Shown piece after piece: positions 42,985 to 52,500 of a stretch of DNA of 64,000 nucleotides. How positions within the stretch are numbered: position 1 is the stretch's first letter; each line of letters opens with the position of its first letter. The stretch is from positions 1 through 64,000 of the forward strand of contig JAFZZW010000074.1 in NCBI GenBank assembly GCA_017615615.1, in the 5' to 3' direction. Origin of the DNA: Bacteroidales bacterium (GTDB taxonomy: Bacteria > Bacteroidota > Bacteroidia > Bacteroidales > UBA932). Under the pieces are notes generated by a model that saw only the letters and a program-made list of their open reading frames with translations, made no database searches and was not told the origin of the DNA. The translations under genes were made by a program, and so were the position numbers.

Positions 42985-43400
42985 GAGAACTCACGCTTCT
43001 TCTGGGCACCAACCTTGGTGACCGCCGTTCCAATATCGACCAGGCACTTGAAAGGCTCGACAAGGCCTTCTGCGGCCGCAGGTTGCGTATTTCGCCCATA
43101 ATCGAGACTCAGGCGTGCGGATTCGACGGCCCTCCGTTCCTCAACGCCGCGGTGGTTTACGCAAGCGCCCGCAGGCCGCAGACCATCCTCCGTATCTGCA
43201 AGCAGATCGAGCGCTCGATGGGCCGGACGGACGCTCCTGAATATACCCCGGACGGCTCCAGGATCTATCACAACCGCATCATAGACATCGACATCCTTAC
43301 ATACGGCGAAATTTCCGTGCACTCGCCGGAACTGACCATCCCGCACCCCCAGGTGGAGGAGCGTCCGTTCGTAAAGGAATTGCTGGACAGACTGCGCTAG
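42981..43400 (+). CDS. folK: 2-amino-4-hydroxy-6-hydroxymethyldihydropteridine diphosphokinase
   Basis: 139 aa, slightly short for HPPK. Conserved features: LLLGTNLGDRRSNI at the start, PPFLNAAVVY (about 51-60) and the ATP/magnesium motif RIIDIDILTYG (about 94-104), followed by ELTIPHPQVEERPFV. It pyrophosphorylates 6-hydroxymethyl-dihydropterin in folate synthesis. It ends the suf unit and overlaps the convergent dnaE by 4 nt. Confidence 0.95.
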   Translation: MRELTLLLGTNLGDRRSNIDQALERLDKAFCGRRLRISPIIETQACGFDGPPFLNAAVVYASARRPQTILRICKQIERSMGRTDAPEYTPDGSRIYHNRIIDIDILTYGEISVHSPELTIPHPQVEERPFVKELLDRLR

Positions 43401-46400
43401 GCGGCCTTTTTCTGAACTGAATACTGCAGGCCGAGCATTTTCAGCTTTCCTATGAGTTCGCTGGTGACGGCGACCGGGAACTTCTTGGAATGGAATTCCA
43501 GGTTGTAGCCGGTGGTGGAATCATGCAGGGCGACGGACAGGGGAGTCTTGCCTTCAAATTCCTTCAGCAGGCCCTTGAAGCGCTTGCGGAAGTCGGCGTT
43601 GAGCAGGGCGGTGTCGATGTCTACGGTGATGCCGGAAACGAAGGTGTCGGCGACGTTGCCCAGCAGCAGTACCTTCTTGATTTTGAGCGTATAAGGCGCC
43701 GTCTTGCCCTGTGCGCGCTCTTCCGGTTTGATGAAGTAGCGCTCGTCGATGTCTCCCTGGACGTACAGGTATTCATGGGGCCTCATGTAGGCCATATATG
43801 CCTCGTAATCCTTGCCGAACAGGGCGAATTCATAGTGGCCGCTGTAATCTTCGACTGTAACGCGGGCGCCGGGGGAGCCGGACTTCGTGGTGATGGCCTT
43901 GACGTCCGTCACAATGCCGGCGATGGCGCAGGGGAACTTTTTGCCGTCCTTCTCGCATTCCTGGATCTTGTCCTGGAGACGGCCGATAGGAAGGTTGGTA
44001 AAGTTCTCAATTTCAAATGAATAGCGATCGAGAGGGTGGGCGCTGAGATACATCCCGACGAAGTTCTTTTCCTCCTGCAGCAGCTCCAGGGTGTTCTCTT
44101 CCTCAGGAGCCGCAGGGACCTCTGGCCGCTGGGGTTTCATCTCTTCTATTTCGCCGAAGAGCGACAGGCTGTTGTCCATCTTGTCGTTCTTGTAGAGTTC
44201 CATGTAGCGGATGAGGGCGTCGATGAAGCGCTCGCCCGTGCTGCAGAGGCAGAAGAATTGGGACCTTTTGTAGCCAAAAGAGTCGAATGCGCCGGCAAGC
44301 GCCAGTATTTCAACGGATTTGGGCGTAATAACGACCGTTTTGGAGTCTTTTGCGCTGCGGGTGGCCATCCGCTCCACGAAGTCGTATATGTCCGAGAACA
44401 GGCCGTTTTCCGCCCTTTCTGCTATAATGGCGTCGACGACGTTGGATCCAAAGTTCTTGAGGCCTCCCAGTCCGAAGCGGATGTTGCCTGCGCGGTTGAC
44501 GGTGAAGCGGGCCTCGGACTCGTTGACGTCGGGGCTCAACACCTTGATGCCGTGGAGCTTGCAATCGGCCATGATCTTCTTGATTTCGTCCATGTTGCCA
44601 AGATTGCAGGAGAGGTTGGCGGCAAGGAACTCCGCGGTGTAATGGCATTTGAGCCAGCCCGTCTGGTAACTTACCCAGGCGTAGCAGGTGGCGTGGGACT
44701 TGTTGAAAGCGTACTGTGCAAATTTCTCCCAGTCCTTCCAGATTTTGTCCAGTATCTTCTCCGGGTGGCCGTTGGCCTGGCCCTGAGACATGAATTTGTC
44801 CTTCAGGACCATCATTTCGTCTATCTTCTTCTTGCCCATGGCCTTGCGGAGGCGGTCGGCCTCGCCCTTGGTGAAGGACGCAAGCTTGCGGGAGAGGAGC
44901 ATCACCTGCTCCTGATAAACGGTAATGCCGTAAGTTTCAGCGAGATACTCCTCCATCTCGGGGAGGTCGTACTCTATCTTCTGGGTGCCTTGCTTGCGGG
45001 CGATGAAATCCGGAATGTAGTCCATCGGGCCCGGGCGGTAGAGGGCGTTCATTGCGATGAGGTCTTCGAAACGCTCCGGACGCAGTCGCTGCAGGTGGGA
45101 TTTCATGCCCTCGGATTCAAACTGGAATACTACGGTGGTGTCTCCGCGTCCGTACAGTTCCAGGGTTTCCCGGTCGTCGATGGGGATGGCCTCTATGTCT
45201 ATGTCGGTGCCGTGGCGCTGCTTGATGTTGCGCAGGGTCTCGTGGATGATGGAGAGGGTGATGAGGCCCAGGAAGTCCATCTTGAGCATGCCCACATCCT
45301 CTATGTAATGGCCGTCGTACTGGGATGTCCAGACGTCTTTGCCGGTTTCTTTATCCTTGGAGAGGCAGATGGGGATGTAGTCCGTGAGGTTGCCCCTGCC
45401 GATTATGGTGGCGCAGGCGTGCATGCCGACCTGGCGAATGCTGCCCTCGAGGCGCTGGGCGTAATTCAGGACCTCCTTGATGATGTCGGTGCCGTTTTCC
45501 AGCTCATTCTTGAGCTCCGGGACAAGGCGGTAGCAATTGGCCAGGGTAATCTTCACGTCCACGTCCTCCATACCCTTCTGGAAGGTGCGCTTCTGCTTGA
45601 CGCCGTCGATTTCTATCTCTTCCTCAACAACCTTGAATCCCGGTTTGATTTCGTCCAGCTTGGGGTTGAAAGGGTATTTCTTCTCTTTCTTCTCGCTCAG
45701 GCGGTCCGGAATCATCTTGGTCAGGCGGTTGGACTCGTCTATGCTGACCTCGCTGATGCGGGCGACGTCCTTTATGGCGCTTTTGGCGGCCATCGTGCCG
45801 AAGGTGATCACGCGGGAGACGTGGTCGGAGCCGTAGGTTTTCTCTACGTATTCGTGGGCGTCGAGCAGATTCTCGAAATCCACGTCGATATCGGGCATGG
45901 AGATGCGGTCGGGGTTGAGGAAACGCTCGAACAGGAGATTGTACTTGATAGGGTCCAGGTTGGTGATTCCCAGGCAGTAAGCAACGACGCTGCCGGCGGC
46001 GGAACCTCTTCCGGGCCCCACAAGGTATCCGTGCTTGCGGGAGGCGGCGATGTAGTCCTGGACGATGAGGAAGTAGTCGGGGAAGCCCATCTTGCAGATG
46101 GTCTTGAGTTCGAACTCGATGCGCTCCTGCTGCTCCTCGGAGAGGGTTTCGCCGTAGCGTGCGTGCGCGCCGCGGTAGCACAGCTCGCATAGGTATGCCA
46201 CCGAATTGCAGAAGGCGTCGCCCCTGTATTCGCGGACCTCGCGCCCGGTTGCTTTGTCCTTGGTTATGCTGTAACGGCCTTCGTCGATTATTTCTTTGTA
46301 CTGCTCCAGCTTGTTGTCGATGACGCTCATGAACTTGGGGTCGATCTCGAACTTGGGGAGCACGTGGGGGCGGTCGATGGAGTAGGCCTCAATCTTTCCG

Positions 46401-47275
46401 GCGACCTCAAGGGTGTTGGCGAGAGCCTCCGGATGCTCGGGGAACAGGGCGGACATCTCTTCCTCGCTCTTGAGAAACTCCTGCTGGGTGTAGCGCAGGC
46501 GGCCCGGATCGCTGATGTTGGCGTTGGTGGTGAGGCAGATGAGCCGGTCGTGGACGGGACCGTCCTCGCGGTTAAGGAAATGGACGTCGTTGGTGGCCAC
46601 CACCTTGATGCCGGTTTCTTCGGCGAGGCGGAAGATGCCTTCGCATACCAGCGTCTGCTGGCGGAATACTTCATAGACCTTGTCGTAGGATTCCTGCGGG
46701 ATGTCCCGGACTTCCGTCTTATGGAGCATCACTTCCAGGTAATAATCCTCCCCGAATACCTTCCGGTGCCATTCTGCGGCCTTTTTTGCCCCTTCGTAGT
46801 TGCCGGCCATCAGGTTCTTGGAAATCTCTCCCGCGAGGCAGGCGGAACTGCAGACAAGGTCCTGATGGTATTGCTCTATTATCTCGTGCGTGACCCTCGG
46901 CTTGCGGTAGAATCCGTCGATGAAGCCCGCGGAGACTATCTTCATCAGATTCTTGTAGCCGTTGTAGTTCTTGGCCAGGAGGATGAGGTGGTAGTAGTCC
47001 TTGTGGTCGTTGTCCTTGAGGCGGTGGTCGTAGTGACGGGTGACATATACCTCGCAGCCGATGATTGGCTTGACGATGAGGGAGCCGTCGGGGTTCTTGT
47101 TGGATTTGTCGTAAGCCCACTTGAGAAACTCCTTGACGCCGTACATGTTGCCGTGGTCCGTGATGGCGAGGGCGGGCATGCCCAGCTCCCTTGCGCGGGC
47201 GAAAAGCTTCTTTATATCGGTGAGTCCATCGAGGATGGAATACTGCGTGTGGAGGTGTAGGTGGACGAAAGGCAT
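43397..47275 (-). CDS. dnaE: DNA polymerase III subunit alpha
   Basis: 1292 aa. The PHP domain opens at once (HLHLHTQYSILDGL), the polymerase palm has the metal-binding PDIDVDF at about residue 460 and the GPGRGSAAGS block at about 420, followed by helix-hairpin-helix motifs and a C-terminal OB fold (ARVTVEDYSGHYEFALFG). It is the replicative polymerase catalytic subunit. The start cannot be moved downstream because the PHP ligands are at residues 5-9, yet a -7 box ends 4 nt before the ATG. Confidence 0.98.
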   Translation of the reverse strand: MPFVHLHLHTQYSILDGLTDIKKLFARARELGMPALAITDHGNMYGVKEFLKWAYDKSNKNPDGSLIVKPIIGCEVYVTRHYDHRLKDNDHKDYYHLILLAKNYNGYKNLMKIVSAGFIDGFYRKPRVTHEIIEQYHQDLVCSSACLAGEISKNLMAGNYEGAKKAAEWHRKVFGEDYYLEVMLHKTEVRDIPQESYDKVYEVFRQQTLVCEGIFRLAEETGIKVVATNDVHFLNREDGPVHDRLICLTTNANISDPGRLRYTQQEFLKSEEEMSALFPEHPEALANTLEVAGKIEAYSIDRPHVLPKFEIDPKFMSVIDNKLEQYKEIIDEGRYSITKDKATGREVREYRGDAFCNSVAYLCELCYRGAHARYGETLSEEQQERIEFELKTICKMGFPDYFLIVQDYIAASRKHGYLVGPGRGSAAGSVVAYCLGITNLDPIKYNLLFERFLNPDRISMPDIDVDFENLLDAHEYVEKTYGSDHVSRVITFGTMAAKSAIKDVARISEVSIDESNRLTKMIPDRLSEKKEKKYPFNPKLDEIKPGFKVVEEEIEIDGVKQKRTFQKGMEDVDVKITLANCYRLVPELKNELENGTDIIKEVLNYAQRLEGSIRQVGMHACATIIGRGNLTDYIPICLSKDKETGKDVWTSQYDGHYIEDVGMLKMDFLGLITLSIIHETLRNIKQRHGTDIDIEAIPIDDRETLELYGRGDTTVVFQFESEGMKSHLQRLRPERFEDLIAMNALYRPGPMDYIPDFIARKQGTQKIEYDLPEMEEYLAETYGITVYQEQVMLLSRKLASFTKGEADRLRKAMGKKKIDEMMVLKDKFMSQGQANGHPEKILDKIWKDWEKFAQYAFNKSHATCYAWVSYQTGWLKCHYTAEFLAANLSCNLGNMDEIKKIMADCKLHGIKVLSPDVNESEARFTVNRAGNIRFGLGGLKNFGSNVVDAIIAERAENGLFSDIYDFVERMATRSAKDSKTVVITPKSVEILALAGAFDSFGYKRSQFFCLCSTGERFIDALIRYMELYKNDKMDNSLSLFGEIEEMKPQRPEVPAAPEEENTLELLQEEKNFVGMYLSAHPLDRYSFEIENFTNLPIGRLQDKIQECEKDGKKFPCAIAGIVTDVKAITTKSGSPGARVTVEDYSGHYEFALFGKDYEAYMAYMRPHEYLYVQGDIDERYFIKPEERAQGKTAPYTLKIKKVLLLGNVADTFVSGITVDIDTALLNADFRKRFKGLLKEFEGKTPLSVALHDSTTGYNLEFHSKKFPVAVTSELIGKLKMLGLQYSVQKKAA

Positions 47276-47279
47276 AGTG

Positions 47280-47287
47280 CAAATATA
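47280..47287 (-). promoter_or_regulatory. -7 element of dnaE
   Basis: Minus strand TATATTTG, exact match to TAnnTTTG, 4 nt before the dnaE ATG. No clear -33 TTTG at the usual spacing. Confidence 0.5.
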
Positions 47288-47300
47288 CTGAAATAATTAT

Positions 47301-47308
47301 TATCTTTG
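47301..47308 (+). promoter_or_regulatory. -7 element of the small OMP gene
   Basis: TATCTTTG matches TAnnTTTG and precedes the ATG at 47324 by 15 nt. It lies 13 bp from the divergent dnaE element. Confidence 0.55.
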
Positions 47309-47323
47309 CGCCATCAAATCAAT

Positions 47324-47818
47324 ATGAATATGAAAAAGATTTTCCTTATTGCCGCAGCGATTCTGGCACTCGCCGTTTCCGCAAATGCACAGCGCAAAAA
47401 TGTCGTTTACGCCACCCTGGGCGTCACTTCCAAGGTCGATGGAGTATTCGCCAGTTTTGCCCATCCCGGTGCCGATGCGGCATTCGGCTTCCGCAATTAC
47501 AACCAGGGCGCTTTCGTTTCCTTTACTTACGGCGCAGAGGCATGGGCCAGCGTCACTCCCGTGGGCGAGGGCGTCGAGTGGGGTGTGTATGCTATCCCCC
47601 AGATAGGTGTAGCCATCGGCCCCAAGGGCTTCAAATGGCACCCTTATGCCGGACTGATGGCCGGTTATAACAACTATGCAGCCAGATTCAACGTCGGCTC
47701 CAAGCAGGGTATGGCTTTCGACATCGGCAATCACATTACCGTCGATCTCGCCACATATCTTCCCAACACCTGGCAGGGCACCTGGCTCACCGCAGTCAAC
47801 TTCACCTACAGATTCTAG
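47324..47818 (+). CDS. Small outer membrane beta-barrel protein
   Basis: 164 aa from ATG at 47324 (another ATG at 47330 is equally good). A signal peptide ends at AVSANAQ. The mature part is composed of short alternating strands rich in Gly, Tyr and Phe and ends in FTYRF, the C-terminal aromatic signature recognised by the BAM machinery. It probably forms an eight-stranded barrel. Function unknown. It has its own promoter and is followed by a strong hairpin terminator. Confidence 0.75.
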   Translation: MNMKKIFLIAAAILALAVSANAQRKNVVYATLGVTSKVDGVFASFAHPGADAAFGFRNYNQGAFVSFTYGAEAWASVTPVGEGVEWGVYAIPQIGVAIGPKGFKWHPYAGLMAGYNNYAARFNVGSKQGMAFDIGNHITVDLATYLPNTWQGTWLTAVNFTYRF

Positions 47819-47834
47819 CGTATACCGCATAATA

Positions 47835-47867
47835 AAAGCCGCCTGGAACGCTCCGGGCGGCTTTTTT
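47835..47867 (+). terminator. Terminator after the small OMP gene
   Basis: Arms AAGCCGCCTGG and CCGGGCGGCTT around loop AACGCT, then T-rich tail to 47867. It separates the OMP from the convergent DUF4923 gene. Confidence 0.85.
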
Positions 47868-47886
47868 GTGCTTAAGAGACGGCAAC

Positions 47887-48498
47887 TTACTTGCTGAGCT
47901 TGAATCCGAGCTTGAGTTCGTTGACGTTGGCTAGGGCCTGCTGCACGGTGCTGAGCGTGGCGTTGCTGCCGGCGAGCTTGCCAACTGCGTCGAGGACCTT
48001 CTTGACGAAGTCGAGGAACTTGCCGGTATCGAAGAGGATCTGGCAGCCCTCAGTGGTGGTCTTGATGGTACCGACGAGCTTGAACGTAATGACCTTGGCA
48101 AAGTTGAGGGTGAGTTTGTCGCCTTCTTTTGTCCAGGTGCCGGGGATGTTGATCTTGCCGGTGAGGAGGGTGAAGGAACCGTCATCCTTGAAGTTGAAAG
48201 TGGCGGCGCCGGCCTTGATGCCCGCCTTGGCAAGGAGCTCGTTGAGCTTGTTCTCTACGGTGCCGCTGCCTGCGGAGGCTGCGATGCTGGCGAGAGCGTT
48301 GTCGGAGCTTGCGCCGATGGCTACGCCCTGATACTTCCAGGAGCCCTTGATGTCGAATGCGGTGCCGGAGCTCTTTCCGGTGAGGACGTCGCCGACCTTC
48401 TCGGTGGCGATCTTAAGGAAGGAATCAAGCCAGCTCTGGGCGCTGGCGACGGATGCGACAAGCATCATTGAGCCGATGACGGCAATAACTTTTTTCAT
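47887..48498 (-). CDS. DUF4923 exported protein
   Basis: 203 aa with a signal peptide (VIAVIGSMMLVASVASAQ). The mature protein matches the Bacteroidales DUF4923 pattern: GTAFDIKGSWKYQGVAIG, ENKLNELLAKAGIKAG, FNFKDDGSFTL and GTWTKEGDKLTLNF. The lipocalin-like beta core (GSW/GTW) may bind a hydrophobic ligand, but no role is established. It follows the ThiL-like gene with a 10-nt gap, so the two are probably cotranscribed. Confidence 0.85.
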   Translation of the reverse strand: MKKVIAVIGSMMLVASVASAQSWLDSFLKIATEKVGDVLTGKSSGTAFDIKGSWKYQGVAIGASSDNALASIAASAGSGTVENKLNELLAKAGIKAGAATFNFKDDGSFTLLTGKINIPGTWTKEGDKLTLNFAKVITFKLVGTIKTTTEGCQILFDTGKFLDFVKKVLDAVGKLAGSNATLSTVQQALANVNELKLGFKLSK

Positions 48499-48508
48499 AT
48501 ACTATTGG

Positions 48509-49507
48509 TTATAAAGAGTTGTCCTGTCGGGGCCAGCCGGGGGCGGAAACGGGGTGCTCGAGGCCGTCGGGCGAGACCAGGACGGCTCCGGCGTCGCTCT
48601 GCGCGAGGTGGCCGATTATGTCAAACGTCTGAAAATCTTTTCTGAAGTCCTCGTACCGGGCGATGGGGACGACGAGCAGTATGCGGCAGTCGTCTCCGCC
48701 GTTCATGGCCGCGGACACGGGATCCATGTCAAGAATCTTGCCAAGCTCGAAGCTGCCGCCCTCGAAGGGAATATGGTCGGCATAGACCTTGACGCCCAGG
48801 CCGGTGCTGCGGCGGATGCGCAGAAGGGCGTCGGCTAGTCCGCGGTCCACGAAACAGGCGGCGGCAGGGGAGATGCCGGCCTCCCTGAGGGCTTCCGGCA
48901 GGCCGGCGGGGACTTCCGGCTTGAGGTAGGAGCCGACTAGCATGCGGTAACGCTCGAGCTCTTCCTTGTTGTCGGAGCCGCCCTCGAAGCGGGAGCGGCC
49001 CCGTTCCAGAACCTGCAGACCGAGATACGCGGCCCCGAGGGCGCCGCTTACGCACACAAGGTCCCTGGACGCCGGGGCGGGGGAGTCGCGGCATATGATC
49101 TCACCGGAGGCGCAGACGCTTATTGCAAGGCCGTTGCGCGAAGGCTGGAGGTCCAGGTCGAGGGATTTGTAGCCGAACTCCCTGGCCGCGGCGACAACGC
49201 CCTCCCAGAGCTCTTTTATCTGGCCGAAGCCGAGTTTGGCAGACACTCCGAGCCGGACGGAAAGGGTGCCGGCGCAGGCCAGGCGGCCGTACAGGGCGCC
49301 GGTGACCATCGCGACGGCCTTGTATCCCAGGTGTTTGAGGGGGAAATATACGAGGTCGAAATCTATTCCTTCCAGAAGGAGGCGCGACTCGCTTGCGCAA
49401 GGGCCGCCGGATGGAGCTATGGACGCAGAGCCGAACGGCTCGTATCCGGAGCCCTCGAAGAGGGTGCGGATGGCCTCGATGCGTCCCAGTTGCTCAAAAT
49501 CCTTCAT
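48509..49507 (-). CDS. Degenerate ThiL/PurM-like (AIR synthase-related) protein
   Basis: 332 aa from ATG at 49507. The overall layout is that of thiamine-monophosphate kinase: LLLEGIDFDLVYFPLKHLGYK (about 43-63, quoted in part here as FDLVYFPLKHLGYK), LVCVSGALGAAYLGLQ (150-165), NGGDDCRILLVVP (near 285). But the motifs that bind ATP and magnesium are gone: GDDAA is FGSAS (25-29), the S-D-xxAMG block is TGALYGRL, GGDT is DLDLQPS and SDGL is DRGL. It is therefore probably a non-catalytic paralogue or an enzyme with a different reaction. A -7 box TATATTTG ends 5 nt before the ATG. DUF4923 follows. Confidence 0.75.
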   Translation of the reverse strand: MKDFEQLGRIEAIRTLFEGSGYEPFGSASIAPSGGPCASESRLLLEGIDFDLVYFPLKHLGYKAVAMVTGALYGRLACAGTLSVRLGVSAKLGFGQIKELWEGVVAAAREFGYKSLDLDLQPSRNGLAISVCASGEIICRDSPAPASRDLVCVSGALGAAYLGLQVLERGRSRFEGGSDNKEELERYRMLVGSYLKPEVPAGLPEALREAGISPAAACFVDRGLADALLRIRRSTGLGVKVYADHIPFEGGSFELGKILDMDPVSAAMNGGDDCRILLVVPIARYEDFRKDFQTFDIIGHLAQSDAGAVLVSPDGLEHPVSAPGWPRQDNSL

Positions 49508-49512
49508 ACACG

Positions 49513-49520
49513 CAAATATA
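49513..49520 (-). promoter_or_regulatory. -7 element of the ThiL-like gene
   Basis: Minus strand TATATTTG, exact match, 5 nt before the ATG at 49507 and just after the secDF terminator. Confidence 0.5.
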
Positions 49521-49544
49521 TAAAACCTTCCCCAAAACTGCAAT

Positions 49545-49574
49545 AAAAAAGCGGCCGGCCAAACGGCCAGCCGC
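49545..49574 (-). terminator. Terminator of secDF
   Basis: Minus strand arms GCGGCTGGCC and GGCCGGCCGC (one G-U pair) with loop GTTT, then T6. Confidence 0.9.
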
Positions 49575-49593
49575 TCCATTGAGTCTTGGAAAA

Positions 49594-52500
49594 TTATTTC
49601 TTGGCAGCCTTTGCCGCAGCCTTGCGGGTGCTGTCGTACATGACAGGAGTACCGATCATGATGGAAGCGTAGGTCCCGACGAGGACACCGAGGCACAGGG
49701 CGACGGACAGACCGCGTATGCTCTCACCGCCGAAGATTGCAATTGCAAGCATAGGGAGGAGGGTTGATACGGAGGTGTTGACCGTACGGGTGAGGGTCTG
49801 GTTGAGAGACTTGTTCACCATGTCCTTGAAGTTGTCGTTGGGATGCAGGCCGAGGTTCTCACGGATACGGTCGAAGATAACCACGTTATCGTTGATTGCG
49901 TAACCGATGATGGTCAGGATAGCTGCTATGAAGGTCTGGTCGACGTCCAGGTTGAACGGCAGGATGCCGCTGAACAGGGAGAAGAAGCCGATCAGGATGA
50001 TTGCGGTATGTGCAAGGGATACCACGCCGCCGAGACCCCAGTACCAGCCCTTGAAACGCCATGCGATGTAGGCGAAGATGATGAGGAGGGCGAGGAGGAC
50101 GCTGATGATGGCGGAACGCTTGATGTCGCTTGCGATGGAAGCGCCGACCTTGTCGGAGGAGATGATACCGTTGGGGCTGTCCAGGGTGGAGGTGAAGTCT
50201 GCGAGCGAGAGGTTCTCCTTATAGAAGCCCTTCAGGGACTCGTAGAGCATGCCTTCGATCTCTGCGTCCACTGCGGAAGACTCGTCCTTAACCTTATAGG
50301 AGGTGGTGATCTTCATCTGGGAGTCGCCGCCGAACTGCTTGACTTCCACGGAGGATTCGGGATCGGCTGCGTTGAAGGTGTCGTTGACCGCGCTGCGGAT
50401 CTGCTCTGCGGTGACGGCCTGGTCGAAGCGTACTACATAGGTACGGCCGCCGGTGAAGTCGACACCGTAGGTGAAGCCCTTGAAGAAGATGCTTCCGAGG
50501 GAGATGAGGATGAGCGCGCCGGAGATTATGTAAGACCACTTGCGGCCCTTGATGAAGTCGATGTTGGTATTCTTGAGGAAGTTCTTGGACCACTCCCACT
50601 CGAAGGTCATTCCCTTGCCCTTGTTCACGCGGTCGTCGATGATGAGACGGGTGATGAAGATGGAGGTGAGGACGGAAGTGACGATACCGATGATGAGCGT
50701 GGTGGCGAAGCCCTTGATGGGGCCGGAACCGAAGAGGAACAGCACGATACCGGTGAGGAGGGTGGTCACCTGGCCGTCGATGATGGCGGAGTATGCGTTG
50801 GAGTAACCGTCGTGGACGGCCTTGCCGAGGCCCTTGCCGGCCTTGAGCTCTTCCTTGATACGCTCATAGATGATAACGTTGGCGTCCACCGCCATACCCA
50901 GGGTCAGAACCAAACCTGCGATACCCGGGAGGGTGAGGACGGCGCCGAAGGATGCCAGGGTGCCGAAGAGCAGCAGGACGTTGGTGAGGAGGGCTGCATC
51001 TGCAACGAGACCCGCACCCTTGTAGAAGAGGATCATGTACAGGAGGACGAGGATGAACGCGATGAGGAAGGAGATGAGACCTGCCCTGATGGACTCTGCA
51101 CCGAGGGAAGGACCTACGACCTGCTCCTGTACGATCGTTGCAGGGGCGGGAAGCTTACCGGACTTGAGGACGTTGGTAAGGTCGGTGGCCTCTTCCATGG
51201 TGAAGTTGCCGCTGATTTCCGAAGAACCGCCGGAGATCTCGCTGTTGACGGTAGGGTAGGAATAAACGGTGCCGTCGAGAACGATGGCGATCTGCTTGCC
51301 GATGTTGTCCTTGGTAAGGCGGGCCCAGACGTTGGCGCCCTCGGCGTTCATGGTCATGGAGACGGTGGGGGAGCCGCCGCGGCGGTCGTTGGTGGTGACG
51401 CGGGCGTCGGTGACTACGCCGCCGTCCAGAGGGGCCTTGCCGTCACGGCTGGATGCCTTGATGGCGATGAGCTCGAAGATGTTGTCGGACTGAAGCATCT
51501 CGGTGGGCTTGACGCTCCACATGGGGCGGAATTCCGGAGGGAAGATGGCTGCAATCTCGGGCATGCGGAGGTACTTGCCGACCGCTGCGGTATCTGCTGC
51601 GGCTGCGAAGCCGATGCAGGCGTTGCCACGGTAGTTGGTGGGCTGCAGGATGGCGAAGAGGGGATTGGCCTTGCGGTAGGCGTTGAGGTCGGCCTCGTTC
51701 TCGCCGGCGGCCTTGATCTCTTCCGCTACGAGGTCGCCTTCTGCGGAAGCCTCTTCTGCGGGAGTCTCTTCAGCTGCTGCGTACTGTGCGAGCAGTGCGT
51801 TGGCCTCCTGGAGGTACGGGGTGATCTCGGCTGCGTCGAACGTTGTCCAGAACTCGAGGGATGCGGTTCCCTGGAGGAGTTTACGGACGCGCTCAGGCTC
51901 CTTGACACCCGGGAGTTCAACGAGGATGCGGCCGGAGTTTCCGAGCTTCTGGATGGAAGGCTGGGTGACGCCGAAGCGGTCGATACGGTTACGGAGAACG
52001 TTGAAGGAATTGGCTATGGCGCTCTCTGCTTCCTCGCGGATGACGGAAACGACCTGCTCGTCGGTGGACTCGGGCTTGATGCGGTCACGCATCTCGTAGG
52101 TACCGAACACCTGGGCGAGGCGGGCGCCTCCGGATGTCTCCTTCCATGCGTCTGCGAAGAGGGTGATGAAGTCGGACTGGGAGCCGACCACGCGCTGCTT
52201 CGCAAGGCTGATCGCCTGAAGGAATGCGGGGCTCTGGTTATTGCCGGAAAGAGCCTTCACGAGGTCTTCCAGCTGAACCTGCAGCATGACGTTCATACCG
52301 CCCTTGAGGTCCAGACCGAGGTTGATCTCCTTGGCCTTGACGTCCTTGTAAGTATAACCGAAATAAACTTTCTGGGAAGAGATGGAGTCGGTGTAACGCT
52401 TCTCTTCGTTCTTCTTGAGGGAGTCGAGGAAATAAGCCTGATCCTCGGCTGCTACCTTGTTGAATTCCGCTCCCTGTGCGAATGCCTCGGCCCTGGCGGC

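Noticed and set aside
44036..46192. 718-codon open frame opposite dnaE
   Set aside because: Antisense shadow of dnaE with no start context, promoter or recognisable domain.
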